Positions 34,744 to 44,121 of a stretch of DNA of 64,000 nucleotides are shown here, piece after piece. Both the position numbers and the translations under genes were made by a program. The notes beneath the pieces are model-generated. The model did no database searches and was not told the origin of the DNA. It saw only the letters and a list, made by a program, of their open reading frames with translations. Position 1 is the stretch's first letter; each line of letters opens with the position of its first letter. Origin of the DNA: Sphingobium sp. V4 (lineage in GTDB: Bacteria; Pseudomonadota; Alphaproteobacteria; Sphingomonadales; Sphingomonadaceae). The DNA lies in contig NZ_CP081001.1 in assembly GCF_029590555.1 (NCBI RefSeq), positions 1,612,001 to 1,676,000 on the forward strand, read 5' to 3'.

Positions 34744-35477
34744 GCGGGCTTGCGCGCCCGGAACAGCCGGTCGTCAAGCGCATGGAAATGGCGCGTGGCG
34801 ACGTCGATCGAGGCGGCGTCGATCTCCTCAAGGTCGAAGCCGGCGGCGCGGATGCGGTCGGCGAAATCGGGGCCATATTGGCGGACATGATCCCACTGGC
34901 CGAAACGGCGTTCGCGTTCGCGCGGGGGCATGTCGAAGCTGCCGTCCTCGGTCGGTCGGTCCCAAAGCGGGACGATCAGCCAGGCTTCGCCGCCGGGCTT
35001 GAGCGCGCGGAGAATGTTGCGCAGCACGGCCATGTCGTCGGGCACATGCTCCATGACATGGCTGGCGTAGAACAGGTCGTAGCGATCGCTGTCGGCCAGT
35101 TCCATCAGGTCGACGCGGCGCATGTTCGGCACGCTGTAGCGCGCCGGATCGAGGTCAGCCGGCGCGTAATCGGCGGCGGCGGAGAAGCGCCTGACCAGGC
35201 TGCCTTCATTGGGGGCCATGTGCAGGATCGCACCCTGCGTCGGCACGATCAGCGTCCCCTGCCCGATCAGCCAGTTCATAAGCCGCTCGCGCGGCGAGGC
35301 GCCACATTCCGGGCAACCCCATTCGCCATTGTCGCCATAGCGGAAGAAGCCAACCACCGTCGCGCCGCAGGCGGGGCAGCCGCGGTTTGCGCGTGCGCCC
35401 ATCGCCTTGCGCACTTTGAGCGCCGCCTTGGTCAGATGCTTGCCGGCGGCCTTGGCCACCCGCTGGACAGTAATCAC
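34740..35477 (-). CDS. Class I SAM-dependent methyltransferase with zinc-ribbon N-terminus
   Basis: A 245-residue protein. Residues about 34-60 form a CPACG-x17-CPECG zinc ribbon. The rest is a class I methyltransferase fold, with YASHVMEHVPDD as the post-II block and LRNILRALKPGGEAWLIVP typical of methyltransferase type 11. The usual glycine-rich SAM motif is weak (ILHMAPNEGSL). The GTG at 35477 follows GGAGAAT; no in-frame ATG fits. It lies 62 bp after the GT2 gene in the same run. The target, a glycan or protein, is unknown. Confidence 0.85.
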   Translation of the reverse strand: MITVQRVAKAAGKHLTKAALKVRKAMGARANRGCPACGATVVGFFRYGDNGEWGCPECGASPRERLMNWLIGQGTLIVPTQGAILHMAPNEGSLVRRFSAAADYAPADLDPARYSVPNMRRVDLMELADSDRYDLFYASHVMEHVPDDMAVLRNILRALKPGGEAWLIVPLWDRPTEDGSFDMPPRERERRFGQWDHVRQYGPDFADRIRAAGFDLEEIDAASIDVATRHFHALDDRLFRARKPA

Positions 35478-35539
35478 GTCATTCTCCGCTTGGGGTCTGG
35501 CAAGCGCCTATACAATATCGCGCGGCCTTGGCGAGAGGG

Positions 35540-36670
35540 TCAGCGCGACTTGGCGGGGTTCCATGTCGTGACGGTGCGCCCGCTCATCGCCTTGAGCACG
35601 CCCTGCAAGGTGGCGGCATAAGCGATCAGCACGTCGACCAGCGCTGCAAACGGGCCGCTTTTCGAGCGGACGCCGATCCAGACAGCGAAAGCGACAGCTA
35701 AGGCGCCAGCGAGGTATAATGTCGGCGAGAGACGTAGCGCCAGCGCGCCCGCCGCCACCGCGCCGATCAGGATGAAGACCCCGCCGAACCAGCGGATGAT
35801 CTTGCGCGAGGCATATTTGAAGCGGTCGATCACGGTCATTTGCCTGAGTTGCGGACGCAGATGGCTGTGCGTGTGCCAGGCGCGCGCGGCGATGCGGACC
35901 TTGCGGCGATATTCATCCTTGCGCGCCGTGACGAGCCGTTCGCGGGCGATCACGTCCTTCGCCTTGACGAGCCGCCGGCCCGCGAAGACCACGGCCATGG
36001 ACACGGTGAGGTCGTCCAGGACGCTGTCGGGAAATGCGGGATAGAGGCTCCGCCGGATCGAAAAGATGGAGCCGTCGGCGCCCAGCACATTGCCGGTGCG
36101 CGATTCCTCGTCCTTCAATCTTTCCTCCAGCCGCCAGTAGAGCGACCCGACCGAGGCAGTGGCGCTTTCGTCCGCGCCGACATAGTGAAGCGAGCCGAGC
36201 ACACCGCCGATCGCCGGGTCGGCATAACGGGCTAGCAGCCGATCGACCGCCTCCTCGTCCAGCAGCACATTGGCGTCGGTGAAGATCAGCACATCGCCCC
36301 GCGCCCGCGCCGCGAGCTGCTTCATGCCATGCGCCTTGCCGCTGCGGCCGGGGCCTCGGATCAGGGCGACGAGGTCGCCCCGTGCCGCGATCAGGTCGCC
36401 AGTGCCGTCGGTGGAGCCATCGTCGAAGGCGAGACATTCGAGCGCGGGATAGCGGCGCTTGAGCATCGCCAGATTGGCGAGCTTGTCCGGCATCGTGTCG
36501 GCTTCGTTGTAGGCGCAGAAGAGGAGCGACGCGCTGGGCGCCAGCCCTGCGACCGGCTGTTCGGGCCGGGTCGGCAAGGCGCGAAGGATGAGCGGGTAGC
36601 CAAGAAAGGGCCAGGCCACCGCCACCAGGCACAGCAGCAGGATGGCAGCAAGGATCAGGTTGGTCGCCAT
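35540..36670 (-). CDS. Glycosyltransferase family 2 (membrane-anchored)
   Basis: A 376-residue GT-A enzyme. An N-terminal membrane anchor (residues 4-25) is followed by LLFCAYNEADTMPDKLANLA, the FDDGSTDGTGD nucleotide site, the IFTDANVLL metal-binding DxD-like motif, and a C-terminal pair or trio of membrane spans. It resembles processive or transmembrane GT2 enzymes that act on lipid carriers. The ATG at 36670 is chosen over an upstream frame extension into the sugar transferase gene, whose stop lies 4 bp away. Confidence 0.9.
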   Translation of the reverse strand: MATNLILAAILLLCLVAVAWPFLGYPLILRALPTRPEQPVAGLAPSASLLFCAYNEADTMPDKLANLAMLKRRYPALECLAFDDGSTDGTGDLIAARGDLVALIRGPGRSGKAHGMKQLAARARGDVLIFTDANVLLDEEAVDRLLARYADPAIGGVLGSLHYVGADESATASVGSLYWRLEERLKDEESRTGNVLGADGSIFSIRRSLYPAFPDSVLDDLTVSMAVVFAGRRLVKAKDVIARERLVTARKDEYRRKVRIAARAWHTHSHLRPQLRQMTVIDRFKYASRKIIRWFGGVFILIGAVAAGALALRLSPTLYLAGALAVAFAVWIGVRSKSGPFAALVDVLIAYAATLQGVLKAMSGRTVTTWNPAKSR

Positions 36671-36674
36671 CGGC

Positions 36675-38024
36675 TCAATAGGCCTTGTGGTGGACGAGCA
36701 CGCCCAGTGTCGCGACGATGATCCGCATGTCGCGCCAGATCGACCAGTCGCTGACATATTCAAGGTCGGAGCGGAGGCGGTCGATCAGATCCTGATGATG
36801 GTCGGTCGCGCCGCGATGGCCGCGCACCTGGGCCAGGCCGGTCATGCCCGGCTTGATGCAGTGCCGTTCCCAATAGCGGGCGTCGACTTCCCAATAGAGG
36901 CTGTCCCCCGCCTTGGCGGCGGCGGCGTGCGGGCGCGGGCCGACGATGCTCATGTCGCCCTTCAGCACGTTGAAAAGCTGGGGCAGTTCGTCGATGCTGG
37001 TCTTGCGCAGGAAGGCGCCGACGCGCGTCACCCGGTCGTCGTCGCGCCTGGTGAGCGTCGCGGCTTTATGGTCGCTCGCCTCGCTGCGCATCGAGCGGAA
37101 CTTGTAGATGGAGAAGGGCCGCGCATCCTTGCCGATGCGCGGCTGGCGGAACAGGATCGGGCCGGGACTAGTCAGTTTCACCGCCAGCGCGGCGCCGACA
37201 AGGATCGGCGACAGGAGGATCGTGGCGATGGTCGCGACGATCAGGTCGAACAGGCGCTTGATGAGGCGATCCCGGAACTGGAGCGGACCGCCCGCGACAA
37301 TGATGGTCGGCTGCCCGTCAAATTCGTCCACCCGCGCAGGGGCGAAGCGCAGCAGTTCGGGCACGACGATCTCGCCCCGGGCGGAGAGCGACTTGAGCGC
37401 GGCCGACCAGTCGTCCATCCGTTCGAGCGGACAGGCGACGATCACCCGCTCCGCCATGCCGACCGCCGCCGCGAGCCGGGCAGCCATGTCCGCATCATGC
37501 CGTTCGGGATGGAGATTGGCGTCGTCGGCCTGAATGATGTCCATGTGCGGGCCGGTCTCAATCGCGACCCCATCCATGATGACGGCGGTCAGATGCGGCA
37601 CGTCACCCAGCAGGCTGACCGCCAGCCGCGCCACGGCGAGGCGGACGAGGGCCAGGGTGGCCGCGCCCAGCACGAGGCCGGCAAGGAAGGTCAGACGCGA
37701 CAGTTGCTCGGCGATCTTGCCCAGATAGACGATCAGCAGCATCAGCAAAGCCGCCTGCGCCAGCGCCAGCAGCGCGCGGAATATGCCGCGCCGCACATGG
37801 TCCAACGTGTTGATGCCATAGGCTCCGCCCTGCACCGCAAGGATTGCGTAGAGCGGCGCGACCATGGCGAACATCACCAGGCCGTGCGGCTTGCCCGGCT
37901 CGCCCCAGAGCGCGCCCAGCACGAACCAGTTGGCGGCGAGAAAGGCGCAGAACAGGCCCGCCATGTCCCCCGCCAGACACAGCGCATAGAGCCGCAGCCG
38001 CACGATTTCCTTGGAGACTGTCAC
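36675..38024 (-). CDS. Polyprenyl-phosphate sugar phosphotransferase (priming enzyme)
   Basis: An approximately 449-residue initiating glycosyltransferase that loads the first sugar-1-phosphate on undecaprenyl phosphate. The N-terminal four to five membrane segments and a central CoA-binding-like domain precede the catalytic bacterial sugar transferase domain (about residues 250-445). That domain contains [37 protein letters not shown] and [20 protein letters not shown]. The start is uncertain: GTG at 38024 has AGGG upstream, whereas TTG at 38081 has no visible site. It is the likely first committed step of the XrtA polysaccharide. Confidence 0.92.
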   Translation of the reverse strand: MTVSKEIVRLRLYALCLAGDMAGLFCAFLAANWFVLGALWGEPGKPHGLVMFAMVAPLYAILAVQGGAYGINTLDHVRRGIFRALLALAQAALLMLLIVYLGKIAEQLSRLTFLAGLVLGAATLALVRLAVARLAVSLLGDVPHLTAVIMDGVAIETGPHMDIIQADDANLHPERHDADMAARLAAAVGMAERVIVACPLERMDDWSAALKSLSARGEIVVPELLRFAPARVDEFDGQPTIIVAGGPLQFRDRLIKRLFDLIVATIATILLSPILVGAALAVKLTSPGPILFRQPRIGKDARPFSIYKFRSMRSEASDHKAATLTRRDDDRVTRVGAFLRKTSIDELPQLFNVLKGDMSIVGPRPHAAAAKAGDSLYWEVDARYWERHCIKPGMTGLAQVRGHRGATDHHQDLIDRLRSDLEYVSDWSIWRDMRIIVATLGVLVHHKAY

Positions 38025-38089
38025 TTGCGCGCCCTGTTTATCGTCATGTGCCCCGTTGGCACCGGCTGGCGCGGGTTGCAAGGGGCGTT

Positions 38090-38389
38090 CTAAATGCAGT
38101 CACCTGTCGTGCATACGGACAGCAGCCCAATAAATGGCTGAGCAAGCACGAGTAAAATTGTGTAGATCGCCAACAGCGCCAGCAGATACTTTTCCTTCCA
38201 GCGCGCAAATGGAAAGCCGAGAAGCCAAAAGCCACTCATTCCCGCAGCGACTGACAGCGAGGCTGTAATCAAAGCGACAACTTCGCCGCTCCACCAAGGT
38301 CGAACAAGATGGGCAAACCCCAGCCAGATCAGCCAAGGCGCGCCTAAAATGACGCCAAGTCCCAGCCAGTTGCGCAACATGTTGCTCAC
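38090..38389 (-). CDS. Small membrane protein inside the XrtA operon
   Basis: A 99-residue protein with three predicted membrane spans (about residues 8-30, 36-58 and 68-90) and a C-terminal CTTGDCI tail with two cysteines. The GTG start at 38389 overlaps the amidotransferase stop (GTGA), consistent with translational coupling; an internal ATG at 38380 is possible. I recognise no family. The DNA is visibly less GC-rich than both flanking genes, which suggests later insertion into the operon. Confidence 0.65.
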   Translation of the reverse strand: MSNMLRNWLGLGVILGAPWLIWLGFAHLVRPWWSGEVVALITASLSVAAGMSGFWLLGFPFARWKEKYLLALLAIYTILLVLAQPFIGLLSVCTTGDCI

Positions 38390-40281
38390 ACGCCGAACAA
38401 CCGGGTCAGCGCCTTGTCCAGCATCAGCAATTGCCAGAGCAGCCGGCCATGGTCCGATACGCCGGACCGATGGTCGGCGGCGACCTTCGCCAGCATCCTG
38501 GCATCGAACCAGCCGGTCCTCGCCAGCGCGGAGCCGCCAGCGATCGCGGTCGCCTCACCCGCCAGCGCGCCGCGGAACCAGGCGCTGATGGGCGTCACGA
38601 AGCCCATTTTCTGGCGATAGAGAATATCCTGCGGCAGGAACGGCTCCATCGCCTTCTTCATCAGATATTTGCCGCTGTTGCCGCGAATACGCTGCGTCAC
38701 CGGCAGGCGTGCGGCGAACTCGACCAGTCGATAGTCGAGCAAGGGCTCGCGCGCCTCCAGGCTGACGGCCATGCTCATCCGGTCGGTCTTGGTCAGGATG
38801 TCGCCGGGCAGCCAGATGCGGATATCGGCATATTGCGCCCGGTCAAGCGGGTCGCGCGCGGGCGCATCAGCCATCGCCTTGATATAGCGGTCCTCGGCCC
38901 GATAGGCGCCGAGGCGGCTCTTCATGTCCTGGCCGAACAGGCGCTGGCGCAGAGCATGGGGCGTCACGCCGACCGAGGCGGCATAGGCTTCGCCGCCCTC
39001 CCCCGCCAGTTCGAGGAAGGTCGACTTGGCGCGCAGCGCGCGGGGCGCCCAGTCGGCCTTGGGATAATATTTCCCCAATGTGCCGAACAGCGGCTGGCGC
39101 ACCGACGCGGGGATCAGGCTGCGGAACCGTTCCCCCTGCATCTGGAAGCGGTGGCGGCGATAGCCCGCAAAGGCTTCATCCGCGCCGTCGCCCGACAGGG
39201 CCACCGTCACCTGTTCGCGCGCCAGTTCGCAGACGCGATAGGTCGGCAGCGCGGAGGCGTCGGCGAAGGGTTCGTCGAAATGGAAGGCGAGCGTATCGAT
39301 CAGGCCATAATCGTCCGGCGACACGATCCGGTTGCGATGATCGGTGGCGAAGCGGCGGGCGACGCGGTCCGCATAGCCGGTCTCGTCGAGGCTGGCGACG
39401 TCGAAGCCGATGGTGCAGGTCTGGACCGCGCGGGCCGACGCCTCGGCCATCAGCGCGACGACGCTGCTGCTGTCCACCCCACCGGACAGGAAGGCGCCGA
39501 GCGGCACGTCCGCCACCATGCGCGACCTGACCGCCTGGCGCATCAGCGCGACCAGTTCCTCTTCCAGCGCTTCGGGCTTGGCTTTGCTGCGATCGGCGAA
39601 GCTGACGTCCCAATAGCGTTGCGGCTGCGGCAAAGGGCGACCGCGCACCAGGCGAAGTGTCTCGCCCGCGCCCAGCTTGCGCACGCCCGCCACCAGGCAG
39701 GCGTCGTCAGGGACATAGCCATAGGCCATGTAATCCTCGACCGCCGAAAGATCCGGTGCGCGGCGCAGGAGCGGATGAGCGAGCAGGCTTTTGAGTTCCG
39801 ATCCGAAGATCAGGCTGCCATCGGAGAGCAGCGCATAATGGAGCGGCTTGACCCCCAGGCGATCGCGCGCCAGCCAGAGCGATTGCGCCCGCGCGTCGAA
39901 CAGGGCGAAGGCGAACATGCCGTTGAAGCGGGTGACGCACTCCTCGCCCCATTGGCGATAGCCGTGGAGGATGACTTCAGTATCGCTGTGGGTGCGGAAC
40001 ACATGGCCCTTGGCCTCCAGCTCGGCGCGCACTTCCGCGAAATTGTAGATTTCGCCGTTGAAGACGACCGCCAGGCTTTCATCCTCGGTCAGCATCGGCT
40101 GCGCGCCGCCGGCAAGGTCGATGATGGAGAGGCGCAGATGGCCAAGGCCCACGCCCGGCGCGGTCCAGATGCCGCTGCCGTCCGGGCCGCGATGCGGCAT
40201 CACGTCCAGCATGGCGCGGACCCGCGCGGGATCGACCGGCTTGGCCGTTTCGAGATGGAAGATGCCCGCTATGCCGCACAT
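38386..40281 (-). CDS. XrtA/PEP-CTERM system amidotransferase (asparagine synthase-like)
   Basis: A 631-residue class II glutamine amidotransferase of the AsnB type, in the exosortase A-associated subfamily. Cys2 is the N-terminal nucleophile (MCGIAGIF). The glutaminase domain continues to about residue 200 with RGPDGSG, VVFNGEIYN and RDRLGVKP. The ATP-pyrophosphatase domain has LSGGVDSSSVVALM. Members of this subfamily always accompany exosortase A loci, and probably amidate a carboxyl group on the glycan or a precursor rather than making asparagine. It is 11 bp downstream of xrtA. Confidence 0.93.
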   Translation of the reverse strand: MCGIAGIFHLETAKPVDPARVRAMLDVMPHRGPDGSGIWTAPGVGLGHLRLSIIDLAGGAQPMLTEDESLAVVFNGEIYNFAEVRAELEAKGHVFRTHSDTEVILHGYRQWGEECVTRFNGMFAFALFDARAQSLWLARDRLGVKPLHYALLSDGSLIFGSELKSLLAHPLLRRAPDLSAVEDYMAYGYVPDDACLVAGVRKLGAGETLRLVRGRPLPQPQRYWDVSFADRSKAKPEALEEELVALMRQAVRSRMVADVPLGAFLSGGVDSSSVVALMAEASARAVQTCTIGFDVASLDETGYADRVARRFATDHRNRIVSPDDYGLIDTLAFHFDEPFADASALPTYRVCELAREQVTVALSGDGADEAFAGYRRHRFQMQGERFRSLIPASVRQPLFGTLGKYYPKADWAPRALRAKSTFLELAGEGGEAYAASVGVTPHALRQRLFGQDMKSRLGAYRAEDRYIKAMADAPARDPLDRAQYADIRIWLPGDILTKTDRMSMAVSLEAREPLLDYRLVEFAARLPVTQRIRGNSGKYLMKKAMEPFLPQDILYRQKMGFVTPISAWFRGALAGEATAIAGGSALARTGWFDARMLAKVAADHRSGVSDHGRLLWQLLMLDKALTRLFGV

Positions 40282-40292
40282 GCGAAAGACCT

Positions 40293-41828
40293 CTAGCGGA
40301 TACCGATGCTGCGGTCAGCCAAAACCCGCACGTCGCCCAGATCGGTCAGGAAGGCGGATATGGCGGAGTCAGCAGGGTGACCTTCCCCCTGTTCCGCCGA
40401 GACGAGGATGGCAACGGCGCGCTGGTCCTGTCCCAGCAGCCGGGCCTTCATCGTTTCCAGCTTGACCGTTGCCTTGCTGCCGGTCGGCGCCCGATCGCCC
40501 ACGACGTAGAAGCTCACCACATGGCGCACCACCGGGCCGGGCGCGGTGATCTGCTCGCCACGCGCGTCGGCGGGCGCGCGAGCGGGCGAGGACCAGACCC
40601 ATTCGCTGTCGGGATCAGCCGCGCCCTGGCCGAAGCCGACCAGTTCGCGCTGGTCCTCCTGCCGGACATAAGTGGCGATGGCGAGATCCACCACCCGCCC
40701 GCGGCCATTGCGATAGCGGCCGCTCACGAAATGATCCGCCCCGTCGAAGCGGGGTATCCACGGATAGGCCTGCGGCGTGCTGGTGCGGGTCCAGCCCGCG
40801 ACGGACGGCATTTCCAGCACCGACGGCAACGCGGCAGCGGTCGCGGCGGTGGCGGCGAGCCAGAGCGGCGCGGCGATCACGAGCGCCAGCGCTGCGCCCG
40901 CCACCTTGCCCACCGGGCCGCCGCCCGCGCCTTCGCGCTGTAGAGCGCGCGGATCGAACCAGGGGTCGCCGGGCCTGCGGTCGAAAAAGGGCCAGGCGGC
41001 CGCCATGACGAGGAACATGACGATCGCGAAGAAGACCCAGCCATAAACGACATGGTCGAAGCCGACAGCGGCATCGACCGTGGTCAGGTGCGCCACGAGA
41101 ATGGTGGCGAAGGCGCGGACGCCATTGGCCAGCACCGACAGGCCGAGCGCGCCAGCCATGAAAAGGATGCGGCGGTTCCAGTTGCGGAAGCAGACATTGC
41201 AGACCAGCGCGCCATAAGCGGTCATGGCGATCAGGAATTTCGCGCCGGAGCAAGCTTCAGCGACCTCGAAATAGCCGGTCGGCGTGGTGATGAAGATGCC
41301 CTCCATATGCGCGGGGACGCCTGACAGGTCGAGCAGCAGCATGGCGAGCCGCGCGGTCAGCAATTGCAGTGGCGGTACGATCTCCTCGCCGAAGGGGACC
41401 ATGAAGAAGGCGTAAAAGAGCGGGAAGAGCAAAGCGCGGGCGACCGCCGGACCGAGCAGCGCGATGGTCGCGCCCTGGAGCATGACGACCAGCGCGCCAT
41501 GGCGGATCATCGCCACCCCCGCCGCCGCGCCGAGCAGCCAGGCAAAGGCGCCGGCGCCCAGCCAGAGCAGGCCCGGCGCCCAGGCGACCGGCTGCAACTG
41601 GCGCAGGCCGCCCAGGCGTTGCTGCACCAGCCAGGCGATGAGAAAGGGGATGAAGAGGCAATGGCCGAAGGTGGACGCTTTCAACCAGATCGACACCATC
41701 GACCAGACATCGTTCAGGAAAAGCGAGAGGATGGCGAACGCCACCACGCCCAGCGCGACCAGATGGCGGCGCCAGCCGGTCAGGGCGATGAGCGGCACAT
41801 GGTCGGACGCGATGGTGCGATCACTCAT
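40293..41828 (-). CDS. xrtA: Exosortase A fused to EpsI domain
   Basis: A 511-residue protein. Residues 1-300 form a polytopic exosortase with the catalytic triad C193 (EACSGAKF), R238 (NGVRAFATI) and H259 (FDHVVYGW). Residues about 325-511 form a periplasmic EpsI-like domain after another membrane span (AALALVIAAPLWLA). Exosortase A is a transpeptidase-like enzyme thought to cleave and anchor PEP-CTERM proteins while the associated polysaccharide is made. EpsI fusion is a common arrangement in this family. The ATG at 41828 overlaps the glycosyltransferase stop (ATGA); the open frame further upstream is antisense-free but lacks homology. No PEP-CTERM substrate is nearby. Confidence 0.95.
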   Translation of the reverse strand: MSDRTIASDHVPLIALTGWRRHLVALGVVAFAILSLFLNDVWSMVSIWLKASTFGHCLFIPFLIAWLVQQRLGGLRQLQPVAWAPGLLWLGAGAFAWLLGAAAGVAMIRHGALVVMLQGATIALLGPAVARALLFPLFYAFFMVPFGEEIVPPLQLLTARLAMLLLDLSGVPAHMEGIFITTPTGYFEVAEACSGAKFLIAMTAYGALVCNVCFRNWNRRILFMAGALGLSVLANGVRAFATILVAHLTTVDAAVGFDHVVYGWVFFAIVMFLVMAAAWPFFDRRPGDPWFDPRALQREGAGGGPVGKVAGAALALVIAAPLWLAATAATAAALPSVLEMPSVAGWTRTSTPQAYPWIPRFDGADHFVSGRYRNGRGRVVDLAIATYVRQEDQRELVGFGQGAADPDSEWVWSSPARAPADARGEQITAPGPVVRHVVSFYVVGDRAPTGSKATVKLETMKARLLGQDQRAVAILVSAEQGEGHPADSAISAFLTDLGDVRVLADRSIGIR

Positions 41829-43039
41829 GCGACCGGAGCCCCGCCCAACAACAGATCGGGCAGCCGGTCGAGCGTCGCGGACCAGCGATAGCGTTGCTCC
41901 ATCCGCGCCCTTGCCGCTTGCCCGAGCGCCGCCGCGCGGGCCGGGTCGGCGAGGAGCGCGATGATGCTTTCGGCTTCCTTCGCGGGATCGTCGGCGACCA
42001 GAAGATGCGCGCCATGGGTTGCGTCTATGCCTTCGGCGGCCTGCGACGAGGCCACAACCGGCCGGGCCATCGCCATGGCTTCGAGCACCTTGTTCTGGAT
42101 GCCGCGCGCGATCCGCAGCGGTGCGACGACGACATCCGCCGCCGCCAGCCAGCCGCGCACATCGGGCACGCCGCCGGTCACGATCACGCCGGGCAGGTCG
42201 GCAAGCGCCTGCACCGACTTGACCGGGTTGCGGCCGACGATGGCGAAGCGGGCATCGGGATGGGCGGCGCGGATGGCGGGCAGGGTTTCGCGGGCGAAAC
42301 TTTCCACCGCCTCGACATTGGGGCGATAATCCATCTGGCCGGTGAAGACGAGCAGCGGCCCCTGCCCTGCGTCGATGGGCGAAAAATCGGCGGCGGGATC
42401 GAAATAGTCGAGCGTGACGCCATTTTCGATCGCCACAACGCGACCCCGGTCGAGGCCCGTCGCCGCACGGAACATCTGCGCCTCGGCCTCGCTCACGAAG
42501 CTGGATATGGCGGCGCGCCGAGCGGTCCGTTGCTCGAAATCGAACAGCCGACGCCCTTCGCGCCGGTTGATCCAGGCCATGGGACCGCTGCCCTGCGCGC
42601 CATAGGCCGCATATTTGGCCGAATCGAAATCTACGAAATCCATCATCAGCGGGATATGCGCCGGCAGCACGGGCACGAAATGCGCCATCTGCGCCGAATA
42701 GGCGAAGACGGCGCGGACCGGCCGTTCCGCGAGCGTGCGGGCGACCCATTGGTGCAGGCCGGGATGATCGAACAATGCGATGAGGAGCGACTGGCGCCGG
42801 GCGAGGCCGGTCAGGCCGGCGACGACCCTGGACCGGTCGCGCATCAGCACGCACTGGCTGGCGGCGACCTGCGCCAGTTCACCGGCAAAGCCCATGTCGC
42901 GATCATCGTCGGCGAAACAGCCGACATGGACGGGCGCCACCTGCGCCAGACGTTTCAGCAGATGACAGGAGCGGATCTTGTCGCCCCGGTCCGGCGGAAA
43001 GGGAATGCGGTGGCAGAGGAAAAGAATGTCTCCGCTCAC
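41825..43039 (-). CDS. XrtA-associated glycosyltransferase (TIGR03087-like)
   Basis: A 404-residue GT-B glycosyltransferase of the PEP-CTERM/XrtA subfamily. The N-terminus ILFLCHRIPFPPDRGDKIRS is diagnostic. The donor domain has LLVFTGQMDYRPNVEAV and APLRIARGIQNKVLEAMAM (E-x-type GT4 site). The GTG at 43039 overlaps the stop of the FemAB gene (GTGA), and the family N-terminus starts right there. It is cytosolic. Confidence 0.93.
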   Translation of the reverse strand: MSGDILFLCHRIPFPPDRGDKIRSCHLLKRLAQVAPVHVGCFADDDRDMGFAGELAQVAASQCVLMRDRSRVVAGLTGLARRQSLLIALFDHPGLHQWVARTLAERPVRAVFAYSAQMAHFVPVLPAHIPLMMDFVDFDSAKYAAYGAQGSGPMAWINRREGRRLFDFEQRTARRAAISSFVSEAEAQMFRAATGLDRGRVVAIENGVTLDYFDPAADFSPIDAGQGPLLVFTGQMDYRPNVEAVESFARETLPAIRAAHPDARFAIVGRNPVKSVQALADLPGVIVTGGVPDVRGWLAAADVVVAPLRIARGIQNKVLEAMAMARPVVASSQAAEGIDATHGAHLLVADDPAKEAESIIALLADPARAAALGQAARARMEQRYRWSATLDRLPDLLLGGAPVA

Positions 43040-44109
43040 CCCAGCCCTCGCGCGATATGCGGGCCGATCAGGTTGGCGAGGGATTCGGGCAGTTTCTTCC
43101 ACAATTCGACCTTGCGCCGATATTGGGGCGACAGCGGGTTGACGTCGCGCGTCTCATGGCCCGGCGCGGTGCGCAGATGATAGCCCAGCGGTTCACCCGC
43201 GAAGCCCCATGTCTTCTTCCATGCCGCCGGGCCGGTTCCGACCTTCGACCGGCCGAAGTCAAAAAGGGTGCAGCCCCGCTCGTGCGCGCGGCGCATCAGC
43301 CGGAAATAGAGCGCCTCGTTCGAGCGCATCGCGCGCGCGCCATCCGCTGCGCCGTGCCAGTAGGGCATACAGGCGCCCTGATGGTAAAGGCTGATGACGG
43401 CCGAGAGCGGCTTGCCATCCTTCGACACAAGGGCGATGTCGGCATCATCCCCGAACCGGTCGAGCACGGCGTCGAACAGGGCGCGGGGAAAGACGGGCGT
43501 GCCGAGATTGTGGACGCTGTGTGCATAGAGCCGATAGTGAATGTCGCGCAGTCTTTTGTCGCGGCCGACCTCGAAGGCCAGATCATTGGCCAGTCCCTTG
43601 CGGATTTCGGCCCGATGTCGCTTGGGCACGGCCTTGAGTTCCGCGGCGTCGTCCTCAGCCAGGGGACGGGAGAAACCGAGATAGGCGTCGGCCTTGTTTT
43701 GCCAGATGGGGTCGGTCGGCGCTTCGCCGCCGCGCAGTTCGACAGTCGTGCAGCCCAATGTCCGGGCGAGCGTCCAGGCGGCATCGGCCAGTGCCGGACC
43801 CGCCTTCCGGTGATCGACCAACATGCCGCCGTCGACCGCGAAGCCACTGCTGACCAGGGCGCGGCCGAACAGCGCAGACCGGATATGGGTGAGCGGCAAC
43901 ACGCCGGCGATTTTGCCACCCGGGCGGCGCGCGACCAGCATTTTCGCCTTCTGTCCGGTGCCCGCCTCGACCGCCATGATCCATCCCGGCCGGTGGAACG
44001 GCGTCGAATCGGGATGGGCCAGGACCCATTTGTCGAGTGCGGCGACCGTCGCGGGATCGGACAGGCGGGCCTCCTGCACGATAACCGCAAGATCAACAAT
44101 CGCGTTCAT
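43036..44109 (-). CDS. FemAB family XrtA-associated protein (copy 1)
   Basis: A 357-residue double-GNAT-fold protein of the exosortase-associated FemAB family. The N-terminal block PFHRPGWIMAVE and the C-terminal FDFGRSKVGTGPAAWKKTWGF are characteristic. FemAB-type enzymes transfer aminoacyl groups, usually from aminoacyl-tRNA; the donor in XrtA systems is unknown. It is a tandem paralogue of the next gene upstream, sharing the same domain blocks. The ATG at 44109 is favoured because GGGAG lies 7 nt upstream; the ATG at 44115 is too close to it. Confidence 0.92.
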   Translation of the reverse strand: MNAIVDLAVIVQEARLSDPATVAALDKWVLAHPDSTPFHRPGWIMAVEAGTGQKAKMLVARRPGGKIAGVLPLTHIRSALFGRALVSSGFAVDGGMLVDHRKAGPALADAAWTLARTLGCTTVELRGGEAPTDPIWQNKADAYLGFSRPLAEDDAAELKAVPKRHRAEIRKGLANDLAFEVGRDKRLRDIHYRLYAHSVHNLGTPVFPRALFDAVLDRFGDDADIALVSKDGKPLSAVISLYHQGACMPYWHGAADGARAMRSNEALYFRLMRRAHERGCTLFDFGRSKVGTGPAAWKKTWGFAGEPLGYHLRTAPGHETRDVNPLSPQYRRKVELWKKLPESLANLIGPHIARGLG

Positions 44110-44121
44110 GGTCATCTCCCC

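Noticed and set aside
38431..40296. 621-residue + strand open frame
   Set aside because: Antisense shadow of the amidotransferase gene, whose Cys2 and SGGVDSS motifs are intact.
41829..42854. Long upstream extension of the xrtA frame
   Set aside because: It overlaps the TIGR03087-like glycosyltransferase in another frame, is Arg/Pro-rich like typical shadow frames, and the ATG at 41828 forms a clean ATGA overlap.
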